Positions 21,184 through 29,212 of a stretch of DNA of 31,485 nucleotides are shown here, piece after piece; position 1 is the first letter of the stretch; every line of letters starts with the position of its first letter. Source of the stretch: a virus. The translations under genes and the position numbers were made by a program. The notes under the pieces are model-generated. The model ran no database searches. It was not told the origin of the DNA and worked only from the letters and a program-made list of their open reading frames with translations. Location: the IMG/VR virus record IMGVR_UViG_3300044974_000581, positions 1 through 31,485 of that record. One strand, written 5' to 3'.

Positions 21184-22053
21184 CTAGTCGTGAGTTTTGA
21201 CGGCTGGCACATGGTCGTACCGACCGTCGAATATTTGCGGGTAGATCTCGAGCACCTGCATTTCAACCTCAAGCCGCTGAGCTTGAGGTAGCTTACGTCC
21301 AAAATACTCTCTAAATTGGCTGATATTCCACCCCATCTCGTATGCGCCGATGAGATAATTTCTCAGCTTGTCGTTGAGCGTCAATGAGTAAGGCACGGCA
21401 CCAAATCTCGGGAAACGATGGCACCATCCAAGCCATGGCTGGTACAGCACCTTTCCACCGTAGAGACGCACTTTGTCGTGAATGTAAACCTCTTCGCCAG
21501 CGAATCCGCGGAAATGCTGCGAGAACTTTGGCCAGTCGGATCGACGCATAAACGACAGAGCGCTGCCATGGGCGTGCACTTCGCGCGTCTCGCTGACCGG
21601 GTAGCGACTATCGACTAGCCACGTGCCAAAAAAGTCGCCGCGTAACTCGGGGCTCAGCTCGGTGGCGATGATATTGCCTGCCTCACTGCGCAATGGCCCG
21701 ACCCACATATCACGACCGACTGCATCGGCGCGGGCAGCAGCTACAAGCGCCTCTACCGCTCCAGGCACAAGCAGCACATGGCAGTCGATGACGAGGACGT
21801 GAGAGCCCTGCGCATGCTCCCACACGGAGTTTTTGGCGTGCGCTGGTCCCATGGCTTTGGGCGCATGAACGTATCGAGCTCTTGAATTACTGCAGACGTG
21901 ATGAATGTCGCCACGATTAGGCTCGGGGTGATCATCGACGACCAGCAGCTCCACACCGTCGAGCTGGTGGTGCATGCGCAGAGAGGATAGGGTCCACCAG
22001 ACGCCCTGCGGGTCGTCATAGGTTGCCATGCCAATCGTCAAGTCAATTCGCAT
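21184..22053 (-). CDS. Family 2 glycosyltransferase
   Basis: 289 residues. The GT-A start is MRIDLTIGMATYDDPQGVWWT, then VELLVVDDHPEP, HVLVIDCHVLLVPGAV (a D-x-H metal-site variant), FAGEEVYIHDKVRLYGGK and PWLGWCHRF. A frame start at 22077 exists, but the family begins at MRIDLTIG; neither start has a strong ribosome site. The gene overlaps the Cys-rich gene before it. It comes directly after the long Cys/Thr-rich fibre gene, so the fibre is a natural acceptor (inference). Confidence 0.85.
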   Translation of the reverse strand: MRIDLTIGMATYDDPQGVWWTLSSLRMHHQLDGVELLVVDDHPEPNRGDIHHVCSNSRARYVHAPKAMGPAHAKNSVWEHAQGSHVLVIDCHVLLVPGAVEALVAAARADAVGRDMWVGPLRSEAGNIIATELSPELRGDFFGTWLVDSRYPVSETREVHAHGSALSFMRRSDWPKFSQHFRGFAGEEVYIHDKVRLYGGKVLYQPWLGWCHRFPRFGAVPYSLTLNDKLRNYLIGAYEMGWNISQFREYFGRKLPQAQRLEVEMQVLEIYPQIFDGRYDHVPAVKTHD

Positions 22054-22426
22054 CTTTGGCTCTCGGCTCGTAGTCATCGCATGTTATGCAGTTGCGATTG
22101 CTCTGATCCCGCGATGATATCCTACAGTGATCATGTCTACCACACACGTGCAAGATTGCCAGTGTGCCACCGCATCCGCAGCTAGGCTTAGCCTCGAGCG
22201 CTTCGCCCAGATGCTGGCAGGGCGAGGCCATGTGAAGCTTGATTTTGCGCAGCATCTCGAGCTGGTCGGGACTTAGGCCCGGAGCTCTGTCGGGAGCTGG
22301 TGCATATGTCACCCTGCGGGCGTTCACATCGGCAGACCAGAGTTTGGCATAACGCTCATCATTCTGGCTCAGCCAGCAGATCCGGCAGCCATCGCGTGGC
22401 GTTGTATGCTTGCACGGCAAAAACAT
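22043..22426 (-). CDS. Cys/His-rich protein next to the glycosyltransferase
   Basis: 127 residues from the ATG at 22426 (GGAG five bases upstream; a GTG at 22432 overlaps the fibre stop). Cys/His clusters: PCKHTTPRDGCRICW, CQHLGEALEAKPSCGCGG, CGRHDHC and CITCDDYEP, enough for two or more metal sites. I have seen this type of Cys-rich domain fused to or beside GT2 enzymes in Planctomycetota-like sequences. Its role may be to bind the acceptor or the enzyme. Function unproven. Confidence 0.68.
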   Translation of the reverse strand: MFLPCKHTTPRDGCRICWLSQNDERYAKLWSADVNARRVTYAPAPDRAPGLSPDQLEMLRKIKLHMASPCQHLGEALEAKPSCGCGGTLAILHVCGRHDHCRISSRDQSNRNCITCDDYEPRAKDAN

Positions 22427-22428
22427 CG

Positions 22429-24327
22429 TCACTCCGTGATCGTGTAGTAGATCAATCCATCGGTTGCGCCGTAGTTAAACGTGTAGACTTCGCCAGCCGA
22501 ATAAGCAAAAAAGGATACAAATTCTGCCACAGTAAAACTGCCCGTATAACTCACTGGGGTGCACGAGTCAAAAACACAATTGCCCGCTAGTGGATAAGGA
22601 TCAAATGGGTTTGTATAGCCGCACCTTTGAGCAAACAACGCCATCGTTTGAACGCTGCACATAGTGCCGATGGCTCCATTTGCTCCTGATCGCATGTAGG
22701 TGCCAATTCCTGCGAACACGCCAAACTCTGTAGCCTTCTTGCTAATTGTTTCAGTGCCACAAGTGCAGTTATTATAAATAGGCGTTACTGCGTAGCTGTC
22801 TGTTGTTCTGACACGGTAGCCATATCCGTAACTTTTTGGCCACAAATCAAAATAGGTTATCCACAATGTTTTTGCAACGCCAGCAGACGTGCCGTGATAT
22901 CCGGACACTCCACCACATGCGGTGTCGCATCTAAATCTAATAGGATCGCCCGATGTCGAATTAAATAGGCTAGGTGCGCATGTTGGCACCTCGACCATAG
23001 CGGCTAGACTATATGCAGCCCTGGCAAGACTGCTCCGTTCAGGCCTGATTAGCGTCAGCGTCACTCCATCCATGCAGGGCCATACACCATCGTCGTCGTG
23101 GAATGTCACTGTCAGAGTATTAGGCCTTCGCTTGGCCACGCCACTATCATCGCACCACCACCTATCGGCGCAGCCGCAATTGGTGCAATCGATTTTCCCA
23201 CAGTTGGTTGTGGTAATTTCGTTGTCTGTTGCGCCAGCGGTTGTCGGGTAGATACATGAGCACTTGCGCAAAAAGAAATTACTGCCAATTTGCACACTTG
23301 ACAGGCACTTGTTTGCATCCCTATAGCTGCCAGATGCTCCATATGGTATCCATTGTTCGCTGACTGATGACCATCGCCAAGTACATGTGCCAGTGCATGG
23401 TGGCTCGGTAGATGTCGTCGTAGTGACTTGTGGATAGCTTGTCTCGCCACATGGACCGTACATGCGCCATTGAGTCGGTCCACCAAACGCATAAAATGGC
23501 TGATTAGGCAAATTACAATTACATACACCTATGCAGTCGTTTTTGATAATTGTTGAATATGTCAACCCGTCATTGTAATACACATTCCGTATGCAGCATC
23601 TGCCCGCGCATGGAGTTGTCGTTGTTGTCGTCGTGCTAGTCGTCGTACTGGTTGTTGTGCCAGTACCTGTCGTTGTCGTGGTCGTCGATGGCGTCGTTGT
23701 GGTTGTCGTTGTTGGTGGCGTGCTCTGACAGCTAGCGCTCACGTACTCATTGACAAATGCCCCTGCTCTGGCAGGCGGCGATCCACAGTAGCACCCGTCT
23801 GGACATGCGACAGCGCTAACCCATGCACTGCCATTCCATCGATAAATACATGTTTGGAATGTGCATCCACTCGGTGTGCTGCTGGTGGTCGTGGTCGATG
23901 TGCCGACGCATGATGTCGTGGCAGTCTCGCCCTCGGTTGTGCCATCATATGAGGGACTTGCGCAGGTACATCCCTCGAGGCAAATAGCCACCGAGACCCA
24001 CATGCCGGACATCCACACGTAGCTACATCCAGAGTTCTCGCATGTCGGCGTGGTGGTCGTGCTGGTCGTGGTTGGCTGGACAGAGTCCCGGCAGCTCTCG
24101 ACTGCTACTGCGCCCTCAATGCCAGGAGTCGAGGGCACCCAGCAGAAACACCCTGCGCCACAGTTGCCGGAGACAAGCAACCATGAGCCCATAGTCCAGA
24201 TGTAGATACACGAGTCAGGACACGGAGTTGTTGATGTTGTCGTGGTCGTGCTGGTAGTCGTGCTCGAGGTTGTCGATGACGAGCTACTACTCGACGTGCT
24301 CGAGGTCGTTGGCGGCATTGTGCTCAT
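22429..24327 (-). CDS. Modular Cys-rich, Thr/Ser-rich tail fibre or adhesin
   Basis: 632 residues. A Ser/Thr N-terminus (SSSSSSSTTSSTTTSTTTTTSTT) is followed by five Cys-rich modules joined by Thr tracts up to ~35 residues. Modules 1-3 share C-x(3-4)-C-x-Y-x-W-x(4-5)-W-x(5)-C-x2-GC-x-C-x(2-3)-P and a closing Cys ~20 residues on; 4 and 5 are looser copies. A CTNCGCADRWWCD-type piece starts the ~250-residue C-terminal domain, which is Cys-rich, aromatic and more AT-rich in DNA. It lies after the distal-tail genes, so a receptor-binding fibre is likely. The Thr tracts look like mucin-type stalks open to glycosylation. The ATG overlaps the previous stop (TAATG). Confidence 0.82.
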   Translation of the reverse strand: MSTMPPTTSSTSSSSSSSTTSSTTTSTTTTTSTTPCPDSCIYIWTMGSWLLVSGNCGAGCFCWVPSTPGIEGAVAVESCRDSVQPTTTSTTTTPTCENSGCSYVWMSGMWVSVAICLEGCTCASPSYDGTTEGETATTSCVGTSTTTTSSTPSGCTFQTCIYRWNGSAWVSAVACPDGCYCGSPPARAGAFVNEYVSASCQSTPPTTTTTTTPSTTTTTTGTGTTTSTTTSTTTTTTTPCAGRCCIRNVYYNDGLTYSTIIKNDCIGVCNCNLPNQPFYAFGGPTQWRMYGPCGETSYPQVTTTTSTEPPCTGTCTWRWSSVSEQWIPYGASGSYRDANKCLSSVQIGSNFFLRKCSCIYPTTAGATDNEITTTNCGKIDCTNCGCADRWWCDDSGVAKRRPNTLTVTFHDDDGVWPCMDGVTLTLIRPERSSLARAAYSLAAMVEVPTCAPSLFNSTSGDPIRFRCDTACGGVSGYHGTSAGVAKTLWITYFDLWPKSYGYGYRVRTTDSYAVTPIYNNCTCGTETISKKATEFGVFAGIGTYMRSGANGAIGTMCSVQTMALFAQRCGYTNPFDPYPLAGNCVFDSCTPVSYTGSFTVAEFVSFFAYSAGEVYTFNYGATDGLIYYTITE

Positions 24328-24860
24328 TATCCACCACCCGTCGAGGTCGTGCTAGTTGTCGTTGGTGCTGCTGTACTGGTCGTCGTAGTGGTCGTTGTAG
24401 TCGTGCATATATTCGCACCGGGAATACAGAGTGTCGTCCAGTTAGGCAGCATCTCGCCATCGACACATTGCAGGGATGTAACTACGTCGATCGACAGGAT
24501 TGTGCCACCACCACCACCAGACAAGATAACCATGTACACCGGATTGCCGTAGGTGTTTATGCCTGCATACCGACCTAGGTATCTTTGCACTGACGGCACA
24601 CCACCGTTGATATCCTTGATTTTGATATCGACATCGTCGGTCCACGTGTCGGTATCGGCAACGTAGGTCAGCAATTTACCCGGATAGTAGCCTGATGTTG
24701 GCGTTGTCGATGTGACACGCACCACATGCACGATTGGGTAACTTGGCCCGGATCGAGGCATGACGTTGCGGTCACGATTGCCAAGATTGCCCGCCTCATA
24801 GTCACGCAGGAGCGTGGCGAGGCGCGCGATTGATTGGTCGTCTAGGAGATAGCCAGCCAT
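24327..24860 (-). CDS. Tail protein with a C-terminal poly-Thr tail
   Basis: 177 residues. The first ~150 residues begin MAGYLLDDQSIARLATLLRD (a helix) and continue beta-rich (HVVRVTSTTPTSGYYPGKLLTYVADTDTW; VPSVQRYLGRYAGINTYGNPVYMV; GGGGGT). The last ~28 residues are TTTTTTTTTSTAAPTTTSTTSTGGG. It has the look of a small virion protein that displays or links to the next, Thr-rich fibre. An AGGAGGCCCG ribosome site precedes the ATG. Family not known to me by name. Confidence 0.72.
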   Translation of the reverse strand: MAGYLLDDQSIARLATLLRDYEAGNLGNRDRNVMPRSGPSYPIVHVVRVTSTTPTSGYYPGKLLTYVADTDTWTDDVDIKIKDINGGVPSVQRYLGRYAGINTYGNPVYMVILSGGGGGTILSIDVVTSLQCVDGEMLPNWTTLCIPGANICTTTTTTTTTSTAAPTTTSTTSTGGG

Positions 24861-24874
24861 CGTCTACGGGCCTC

Positions 24875-25774
24875 CTAGAGTGCTGGGAATGCAACGCGCG
24901 GGTAGATATGAAATGTGTTAAACACTGGCGTTCCGCCACCAGCTAGCACGCCACCAGATCCGTCAAGATTGACGGGCACAGATACGGGGACACCGTTAAT
25001 ATCGATAGGAGTACGAGTGCCGCTTGATTTTTTAAACATGCCCATATCGGCGACAACGTACGCCCAACCAGCAGGGCGATATTCAAAGACTAGCGTCCAG
25101 CGCCAATAACTGACGTTGTTCTCATAGACCAAGTTTGCACTAACACTATTGAGCTTGGCGAGTGCCGTGCCGATCACATATGGCCCAACAGTGTACGAGC
25201 TGGAGTTGATATAGCCGATTGCGCCGATCCATGCCGCAGATGGTGAGCTTGTAGAGTTGAGCCCTACCGTTATCGTTGCGCCCCCTTTGACAATCTCAGC
25301 AGGTGGCAAATATGGATCGTCGGCACTATTTTTGATGAGGTTATTGTTGCGATCATACGTAACTGCGAGCGGGTATGAGATCGTCGAGACGCTGTAGTCT
25401 CTCGGCCTCGATAGCGGGCTCTCCACACGATCCGCGGGCGCTTGCCCAGTCTGCTGAGTCTCGACGGCAGGGTCGCCGGATGGCGCAGATGCTGCCGATG
25501 GTGCATCGACGTTGTAGCCATAATTGACGCTAATTCGCCATAACGTAGGGTCGCCCTGATCCTGAGACGGGCTAATGCTCAGGCAGTACGCGTTGGCATC
25601 CTCATTGTGCGCTGAGAATATGACCGGCAGCGATGGATGCGATGCTGCGTACGCTGGCCCGTATGTCGCAGCGTCAGTGCGCACCAGAAAAACACGGGTG
25701 TAGGTGCGATTGAATTTTTGATCGACGCTCGCCGTGCGCCCCTCGGCGACCTCGCTGAACAGTGTATACGCCAT
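24875..25774 (-). CDS. Distal-tail/baseplate-region protein
   Basis: 299 residues directly after the tape measure, where siphophages encode distal-tail proteins. MAYTLFSEVAEGRTASVDQKFNRTYTRVFLVRTD and later VYENNVSYWRWTLVFEYRPAGWAYVVADMGMFKKSSG are beta-rich with many aromatics. A Pro/Ala/Ser/Gln-rich loop lies near 90-125. It fits a tail-tip hub or adaptor, but no family is recognised with certainty. Strong AAAGGAGG ribosome site. Confidence 0.7.
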   Translation of the reverse strand: MAYTLFSEVAEGRTASVDQKFNRTYTRVFLVRTDAATYGPAYAASHPSLPVIFSAHNEDANAYCLSISPSQDQGDPTLWRISVNYGYNVDAPSAASAPSGDPAVETQQTGQAPADRVESPLSRPRDYSVSTISYPLAVTYDRNNNLIKNSADDPYLPPAEIVKGGATITVGLNSTSSPSAAWIGAIGYINSSSYTVGPYVIGTALAKLNSVSANLVYENNVSYWRWTLVFEYRPAGWAYVVADMGMFKKSSGTRTPIDINGVPVSVPVNLDGSGGVLAGGGTPVFNTFHIYPRVAFPAL

Positions 25775-25784
25775 GTCGCCTCCT

Positions 25785-27701
25785 TTATTTGGGGATGACC
25801 AGAGTGCCGGGCTTGATTATGTTTGCTTTCTCTGCGGCAGCGACTAGACGCTCCTGCAATTTAGTTTGGATCGCATCCTGCCTCGCAGCCTCAGCAGCAG
25901 CAGCGACCAGTTGTTTCTGCGGGTCGGCCTGAGCATTCATGCCCTCGACTCTTGCTCGGATCTGCGCCTCAGCAGCACCGGCAGAGCCAGCCACAAACGC
26001 CTGAGCAGTGCCTGCCTGGGGAGTCGCAAATTGTTTGATCATGTCTTGGAGCTGCTTGCCTACTACTCTAGTTTGTGCTGCTCGCAGCTTGTCGGCGCTC
26101 TCCTTGCTGCCCTTGGCTGCCTGCGCCATCATCGATTCGAGATTGCCGGTCATCTCGGCGAATTTCTCGGTGATGGTCATATTGTTATTTAGTATAGTCG
26201 CGGTCAATTTGGCGTTGTCTTTGGTGGCAAGTTCTAAATTTAAGGCTGCGACTTTTGCGGCCTCAGCCTCTTTTTTCTTGGCATCTTCTACGGCCTTAGC
26301 TGCTACTACCACATCATTATTGACGACCGCCTCGACCTTGGCAGCCTCGATTTTCGCTTCCTCGACAACTGTGGCTTGGCCCCATGCGGCTTGAGCTGCT
26401 GCGAGGATTGCAGCATTTTCTCGAGCCAGTCTTGCTACCTCAGCAGGATCTGGCCCTAGGTTGAGATCACCGGGTGCGCCCTGAACTCCTGCAATAGCAT
26501 TCAGCCCGGCTCTGAATGGAGCTGCTGCTACCGATGCCGCCACGTTGCCTGGGGTAAGATCTTTATAATCCTGCATCAATTTGCGTATGCCAGCGACTAC
26601 CTCGTCAAACATCGTTTTGATGTTGACGATGGCATCTACCAGCTTATTGGCAACATCCTTAGCGATCTGCTTGCTGGACTCAAATATGGCCTTCAATCCT
26701 TCGCCCTTGGTGCCCGGATCGATCACGGGCAAGAACGCCGCGGCGATCTCTTGCACGACCTCCTTGACGCCTTCAAACGCACCCTTGAGCGCAGAGAATG
26801 CTTTTTCCGGTTGAAGTATGGCAAGCATCTGCTTGCCTATTTCTGTAAGCAGATCGTTGAAACCAGACGACAATTGTCGCAATTGCCCGTCAAACGATGC
26901 ACCAAACGCATCAGCGGCAGCCTTAGCCTCTGTCGAATTGCTTGCCCTGAATACCGCTCGTACTGCTGTGGCGCTGCTCACCGAGCCTTGCTGAACGGCA
27001 GCCATTGCCTCTTCTACCGAGTAGGCATTGCCCGTGACTGCCTCAAGCTCCTGAGCAAGCGCTTCAAATACTCTCAGCCCGCCTCTTTGCAATGTTTTGA
27101 GCGGCCCATCAGTGGCGATGGCTGCGCCACGGATTTCGGTGATTGCTGCAGCAACTGCTTGAGCACCAGATGCTCCACCACCGAGCAGCTCGATGGCGTT
27201 GCCAGCATTCGCCAAGATAGTTGATGCGCCTGCCGTGCTGATGCCAGCAGCCGTGAATTGCTCAAATGCCTTGGCTAAATCCTCAAGCGGCACGCCACTG
27301 CTGCTACTTAGGTCTCGTAAATCCTTGATTACTTTATTGCCAGCCTCGATCGATTTGGCTGCGTACTGAGCTCGTATCGTCATGGTCTCAAGAGCGCCAC
27401 CCATCTTTAGGATGGATAAAGCACCTTGGATGGGTAGTCCAACAAAGAATTGGAACACGCCGCGTGCCATGTCCAATAGGCCTTTGACATCGTTCAAAGA
27501 TTTGAGGCCTAGTGACTCTGCTAGGTTGAGTTTTTTCTCGCCTAGTTTGTCTTTTTCTTTCTTCAGCGCTTCGAGCTCTTCTTTAGTTTTCTTGGCTTTG
27601 TCGCCTACATTCTTGAGATCTTTGCTGGCATCAGCAGCGCCCTTAGTCAGCTCAGAGCCCTGCCATGCCATCTGTACTGAGAGTTTGGCGATACTAGCCA
27701 T
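25785..27701 (-). CDS. Tail tape measure protein
   Basis: 638 residues. It sets tail length and leaves the tail at infection. It is long, helical and Ala/Lys/Glu-rich: a charged coiled coil at 25-65 (KDLKNVGDKAKKTKEELEAL), a hydrophobic stretch at ~75-105 (GVFQFFVGLPIQGALSI), a TIGR-type tape-measure core (KVIKDLRDLSSSSGVPLEDLAKAFEQFTAAG), and Gln-rich helices at the end. At about 0.15 nm per residue (textbook value) it predicts a tail near 95 nm, short for a siphophage. No lytic domain is seen in it. Starts inside the chaperone gene (7 bases overlap) with a GGGAG site. Confidence 0.92.
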   Translation of the reverse strand: MASIAKLSVQMAWQGSELTKGAADASKDLKNVGDKAKKTKEELEALKKEKDKLGEKKLNLAESLGLKSLNDVKGLLDMARGVFQFFVGLPIQGALSILKMGGALETMTIRAQYAAKSIEAGNKVIKDLRDLSSSSGVPLEDLAKAFEQFTAAGISTAGASTILANAGNAIELLGGGASGAQAVAAAITEIRGAAIATDGPLKTLQRGGLRVFEALAQELEAVTGNAYSVEEAMAAVQQGSVSSATAVRAVFRASNSTEAKAAADAFGASFDGQLRQLSSGFNDLLTEIGKQMLAILQPEKAFSALKGAFEGVKEVVQEIAAAFLPVIDPGTKGEGLKAIFESSKQIAKDVANKLVDAIVNIKTMFDEVVAGIRKLMQDYKDLTPGNVAASVAAAPFRAGLNAIAGVQGAPGDLNLGPDPAEVARLARENAAILAAAQAAWGQATVVEEAKIEAAKVEAVVNNDVVVAAKAVEDAKKKEAEAAKVAALNLELATKDNAKLTATILNNNMTITEKFAEMTGNLESMMAQAAKGSKESADKLRAAQTRVVGKQLQDMIKQFATPQAGTAQAFVAGSAGAAEAQIRARVEGMNAQADPQKQLVAAAAEAARQDAIQTKLQERLVAAAEKANIIKPGTLVIPK

Positions 27702-27996
27702 ATGCCTGCTCCCTAGTCATGACCTTGGCGCCAGTCTCTACCAGTGCCGTGAGTGTCGTTCGCTCTGACTCCATCTCAGCGCAGAGATCGCGAGGCAGAA
27801 AGTCCGTAACTTTGGCGCCCTTACTCCACGCTGCCATGGGTGCCCATGCCGCTAGCGCATGCTGTAGGTCGCTGCGGTAGTAGCCCCAAGGATCGAGCCT
27901 TATGAGTGCGACCCACTCAGCCAGCTCTGTGCTACTCATCCGCTCTTCGATCTCGCCGACTGTCATGCCCAGATGGCCAGCGAGCCGAAATAGCAC
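27694..27996 (-). CDS. Tail assembly chaperone, second part (GT-like, reached by -1 frameshift)
   Basis: 100 residues as an open frame from a GTG, but the frame is open upstream to the slippery site and is probably expressed mainly as an extension of the gene at 28017-28355. The product MTVGEIEERMSSTELAEWVALIRLDPWGYYRSDLQHALAAWAP recalls DUF4035/lambda T-like tail proteins. The arrangement (first chaperone, slippery site, second frame, tape measure) is the classic lambda G/GT layout. These proteins coat the tape measure during tail assembly and are not in the virion. Confidence 0.82.
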   Translation of the reverse strand: MLFRLAGHLGMTVGEIEERMSSTELAEWVALIRLDPWGYYRSDLQHALAAWAPMAAWSKGAKVTDFLPRDLCAEMESERTTLTALVETGAKVMTREQAYG

Positions 27997-28016
27997 CCGC
28001 CTGAGCGGGCGCTTGG

Positions 28017-28355
28017 CTAGTTTTTTTCCACGTCCTCAGGACGCAGGCCTACCAATTTGCAACTGGCATCCCATAGCTTATCGATCGACATGGCAGGCAG
28101 CCCGCTCACCACTGCGATGTCATTGTCGGCAAATAGGCGCGCACCCTGCTCGTCGCAGATAGTGAGCACCAACAGACGGGCGCGGATGTTGGCGTATCGT
28201 GCCGCGCCCTCATTTTCAATTTGCCACGCGTCCCATTGGTCGCGCTGGCCTGCCGTGATCTCGCGCAGGCATACATCTCCGCCCCACTCGGGCACGGAGA
28301 TCGTGACGATGCGTGGCTTTGCGCCTGCGATGATAGCTGCTCTGTCTAGTGGCAT
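28017..28355 (-). CDS. Tail assembly chaperone, first part (G-like)
   Basis: 112 residues. ITISVPEWGGDVCLREITAGQRDQWDAWQ is the usual core of siphophage tail chaperones (VPEWGG-x-V-x-x-RE-T), followed by ARLLVLTICDEQGARLFADNDI and a helical end. It ends in GAA AAA AAC TAG, so the stop directly follows a -1 slippery heptamer. It binds the tape measure with the longer frameshift product. Its ATG overlaps the tail tube stop. Confidence 0.87.
   Translation of the reverse strand: MPLDRAAIIAGAKPRIVTISVPEWGGDVCLREITAGQRDQWDAWQIENEGAARYANIRARLLVLTICDEQGARLFADNDIAVVSGLPAMSIDKLWDASCKLVGLRPEDVEKN
28020..28026 (-). promoter_or_regulatory. -1 programmed ribosomal frameshift site (A AAA AAC)
   Basis: On the minus strand the codons read GAA AAA AAC TAG. 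A AAA AAC is the classic X-XXY-YYZ heptamer in correct phase, ending one base before the stop. Slipping one base back gives AAA AAA CTA GCC, and this frame is open through the gene at 27694-27996 (LAKRPLRRVLFRLAGHLGM). The frame difference between the two genes is exactly -1. Confidence 0.85.
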
Positions 28356-28789
28356 CAGGTGTTACTCTTGTCGCTCAATTGGAGAGTTACTGTGTACCTC
28401 AGCGCCTCGTCGGTTGCGCCGATATCAGGATACCCGATCTCGCTGATGTATCCATCGTACACTGCGATTGTATCGATATTTGCGCCACCGAGATCGACGG
28501 TTACGCGAGTGTGAACCTTGGCGAGCCGACGAGTATCGAGCAGGCTTAACAGGTTGGTAGCAGTCGCGGTATCGTCGAGGTACAGCGTGAATTGCACTGT
28601 GCCTGGGTCGTTGCGTACTGGCACGCGCTGCATTTTCGTGTCGCTCAATGCGGTCACATCAGCAAACGTGGTAGATCGCGCGTTGGCTGCGATGCTGATC
28701 AGCCCGCTCAGAGCTGCTGTAGTGCCTGCGGTGCTGCTGCTCAGCGTCGCATATGCTGCGGTCGTTCCCGGTCCAAGAACATTTGGCAT
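28355..28789 (-). CDS. Major tail tube protein
   Basis: 144 residues, beta-rich and Thr/Ser/Ala-rich. MPNVLGPGTTAAYATLSSST, FADVTALSDTKMQRVPVRNDPGTVQFTLYLDD, and the close RYTVTLQLSDKSN are the pattern of small siphophage tail-tube subunits (tube fold with a long Thr-rich N-terminus). It sits between tail completion and chaperone genes as expected. Strong AAAGGAG ribosome site. Confidence 0.8.
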   Translation of the reverse strand: MPNVLGPGTTAAYATLSSSTAGTTAALSGLISIAANARSTTFADVTALSDTKMQRVPVRNDPGTVQFTLYLDDTATATNLLSLLDTRRLAKVHTRVTVDLGGANIDTIAVYDGYISEIGYPDIGATDEALRYTVTLQLSDKSNT

Positions 28790-28801
28790 GTCGAGACTCC
28801 T

Positions 28802-29212
28802 TTACTGGTATGTGCCGACTACGTCAATTGTAGTCAGTCGTGCTAGCTCGTCGGTCCCATCTCCCCCAAGCTCGGATTGATCCTGCGCTTCCTCGATGCG
28901 CCAGTGATGGACTGTCGTGCCGTCTACGGTCTGGCGTCCTGGTGTAGCCTCGATCTGAGCCGCGATCCACACTAGGACGCCCTGCGCGCTAGATCGAGTC
29001 TCAGCCACTGCCGTGAGCGTCACACGCTCTGTGATTACCGCTGGTATGCCTCTCAGGAGCATCTGGCGCTGAGTGCTAATGCCCTGATAGACGACGTAAG
29101 GCAGAGAAGATCCAACTGGCGCATTCTCCGGTGATATGCCGCCGGGGATAGTCGTGCCGTAGTCGGTACGACCGACGAGGTAGGTGCGCAGGAGTTTGCC
29201 TAGGGCACTCAT
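28802..29212 (-). CDS. Tail completion protein (DUF3168-like)
   Basis: 136 residues. SALGKLLRTYLVG, SSLPYVVYQGIST, VTLTAVAETRSSAQGVLVWIAAQIEATPGRQ and a C-terminal strand (ARLTTIDVVGTY) match the DUF3168 tail-terminator type (lambda U/SPP1 gp17-like). It caps the tail tube and joins it to the head. Placed between the gp10-like protein and the tail tube, as usual. Overlaps the gene before it by four bases. Confidence 0.82.
   Translation of the reverse strand: MSALGKLLRTYLVGRTDYGTTIPGGISPENAPVGSSLPYVVYQGISTQRQMLLRGIPAVITERVTLTAVAETRSSAQGVLVWIAAQIEATPGRQTVDGTTVHHWRIEEAQDQSELGGDGTDELARLTTIDVVGTYQ

Noticed and set aside
23625-23730. GTN-rich repeat on the plus strand resembling a satellite or CRISPR-like array
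   Set aside because: It is the complement of Thr codons in the fibre linker; there are no regular repeats with unique spacers.
25866-27768. Plus-strand open frames opposite the tape measure gene
   Set aside because: Shadow frames of an Ala/Lys-rich helical gene; no ribosome sites, and products are Ser/Leu/Ala-rich without domains.
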